Shown here in pieces: positions 32,038 through 33,332 of a stretch of DNA of 33,332 bases (its first letter is position 1; every line of letters starts with the position of its first letter). The notes beneath the pieces were generated by a model. That model was not told the origin of the DNA, ran no database searches, and worked only from the letters and a program-made list of their open reading frames with translations. The stretch spans positions 1 to 33,332 of the forward strand of contig CANNRV010000003.1 in assembly GCA_947508145.1 (NCBI GenBank), in the 5' to 3' direction. A program made the translations under genes and the position numbers. The stretch is from Comamonadaceae bacterium. GTDB taxonomy: Bacteria > Pseudomonadota > Gammaproteobacteria > Burkholderiales > Burkholderiaceae_C.

Positions 32038-33332
32038 ATGATGGCACTCATGCGTACAAAATCTCCTCCACAAGCGAACAAGGCATGGGTATTCAAACCT
32101 CAAGCGAAAGCTACTTCCTCCATACAAGCGCAGTTTCAACAGGCGGTCTCGTTTCATCAGCATGGGCAAGGGTCTAAAGCCTCCGCCTTGTATGACAGCA
32201 TCATCAAGGCCCAACCTGGGCATGCGGATGCCTGGCATTTGCGCGGACTGCTTGCGACACAAACGGGTGCGCATGGCCAAGCGGTTCAATGGATTTCTCA
32301 AGCGATTGGTTTGAATCCCCACAACCCCGCTTATTACAACAACCGCGGGCTGGCGTATCAGTCGCAAAGAATGTTGGTTGAGGCATTGCGTGACTTTCAA
32401 CATGCCGTCGTTTTAGAGCCAAACTTGGCACAAGCGCATTGCAATCTGGGCAATGTGTTGCAGCAACTTCAACGCTTTCAGGAAGCATTGATCAGTTTTG
32501 ACCAGGCTATTGGGTTGCAGCCCGGTTACGCTGACGCGTATTTCAACCGGGCGAATCTTCAGGTGTTGTTGCAGCAGCCGCATCAAGCCGTTCTGGATTT
32601 TGATCAGGCACTGGCGATGGCTCCCGGGGACGCGGAAATTGTTTACAACAAAGCCACTGCCTTATTGCTAAGCGGCATGTATGAAACTGGCTGGCCCTTA
32701 CATGAATCACGCTGGGAGCGCCCATCTTCCAGACATTTATGTCGTTCAATGAATGTGCCTTTGTGGCTGGGCGATGGCAATATCAAAGGTAAAAAAATAC
32801 TGTTGCATGCAGAGCAGGGACTGGGCGATACCATGCAGTTCATCCGCTATGTGCCCATGGTTGCAGCGCGCGAGGCTACTGTTATTGTTGAAGTTCAAGC
32901 GCCGCTGATGTCGCTGTTTGAGCACATGCCGGGAATTTCTGTGTTGCTACAAAAAGGCGATGCGCTGCCGCCGTTTGATGTTCATTGCCCATTGATGTCT
33001 TTACCGCTGGCATTCAACACCACCTTGAATACTGTTCCTGCCGCTGCTCAGTTTCAGCTTCCTGATGACAAAAAAATGTATTGGTCAAACAGATTGGGGG
33101 CAACAGTGAAACCGCGCGTCGGACTCGTCTGGAGCGGCGGAGTTCATACAGGCCACATTGAATCAAGACTGGTTTTTGATCGACGCAACCTGCCTTTGTC
33201 GCATCTCAAGGCATTGAAGGGTATCGATGTGACATTCATCAGCCTGCAAAAAGGCGAACCCGCCGAATCTGAGTTCAGGCAAGCCGTGGCTGCTGGCTGG
33301 GATGGCCCGCCTATTCAAGACCATGTCAGCGG
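32038..33332 (+). CDS. TPR protein with O-GlcNAc-transferase-like glycosyltransferase domain (partial)
   Basis: The frame is open from ATG 32038 to the window end (431 codons so far). Residues ~28-215 contain about five tetratricopeptide repeats (FQQAVSFHQHGQGSKASALYDSII; AYYNNRGLAYQSQRMLVEAL; AHCNLGNVLQQLQRFQEAL; AYFNRANLQVLLQQPHQAV). A Trp-rich WPLHESRWERP link follows, then ILLHAEQGLGDTMQFIRYVP (about 257-276) and GLVWSGG (about 363), motifs of bacterial TPR-glycosyltransferase proteins related to families 9 and 41. Such proteins may glycosylate proteins or surface glycans; the target is unknown. ATGs at 32041 and 32050 are alternative starts, none with a good ribosome binding site. It follows the porin terminator, so it is a new unit. 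Confidence 0.82.
   Translation, partial: MMALMRTKSPPQANKAWVFKPQAKATSSIQAQFQQAVSFHQHGQGSKASALYDSIIKAQPGHADAWHLRGLLATQTGAHGQAVQWISQAIGLNPHNPAYYNNRGLAYQSQRMLVEALRDFQHAVVLEPNLAQAHCNLGNVLQQLQRFQEALISFDQAIGLQPGYADAYFNRANLQVLLQQPHQAVLDFDQALAMAPGDAEIVYNKATALLLSGMYETGWPLHESRWERPSSRHLCRSMNVPLWLGDGNIKGKKILLHAEQGLGDTMQFIRYVPMVAAREATVIVEVQAPLMSLFEHMPGISVLLQKGDALPPFDVHCPLMSLPLAFNTTLNTVPAAAQFQLPDDKKMYWSNRLGATVKPRVGLVWSGGVHTGHIESRLVFDRRNLPLSHLKALKGIDVTFISLQKGEPAESEFRQAVAAGWDGPPIQDHVS

Overview
The window looks like chromosomal DNA of a betaproteobacterium, most likely order Burkholderiales and probably a Comamonadaceae-type freshwater or soil organism. The grounds are the aerobic benzoyl-CoA epoxidation genes (boxB end and boxA), two Gram-negative porins of the Porin_4 type, a Coq7 hydroxylase for ubiquinone, and a type II secretion locus in the order G-H-I-J-K-L-M-N-D-E-F with a divergent gspC. 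This placement is inferred from gene content; I cannot name the genus.

Layout. 1-2459: the 3' end of boxB and complete boxA, split by about 960 bp that carry four copies of a 174-bp repeat. Each copy holds a long hairpin with a 26-nt loop, and a fifth hairpin lies inverted just before boxA. 2460-3426: degraded toxin-antitoxin remains, namely a deleted HigB/Gp49-like toxin with an intact HTH antitoxin, and an orphan CcdA-like antitoxin. 3435-7237: a YbaK-type deacylase, a cobalt-type nitrile hydratase operon (alpha, beta, methyltransferase) and a convergent MFS transporter. 7343-9156: a large lipoprotein of unknown function with a clear terminator. 9253-13114: two ABC exporters of different families, separated by a palindrome-rich gap. 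13121-24930: a 5'-nucleotidase and the type II secretion locus.

24930-27402: a porin that has lost its ATG, next to a tyrosine recombinase whose first ~75 codons lie in ~29% GC DNA. 27509-30542: ilvA, an unannotated promoter-terminator unit that looks like a small RNA or ilvA leader, an OsmC-family protein and coq7. 30741-33332: a second, intact porin with a strong terminator, then a TPR/glycosyltransferase protein that runs off the end.

How the parts fit. BoxA passes electrons from NADPH to the BoxB oxygenase in aerobic benzoate breakdown. The nitrile hydratase would turn nitriles into amides, but no amidase or metallochaperone is in the window. The secretion genes, coupled by short overlaps, encode all inner-membrane, pseudopilus and outer-membrane parts seen here except the prepilin peptidase. 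The most unusual places are the box hairpin array, the porin/recombinase junction and the small transcript unit upstream of ilvA.
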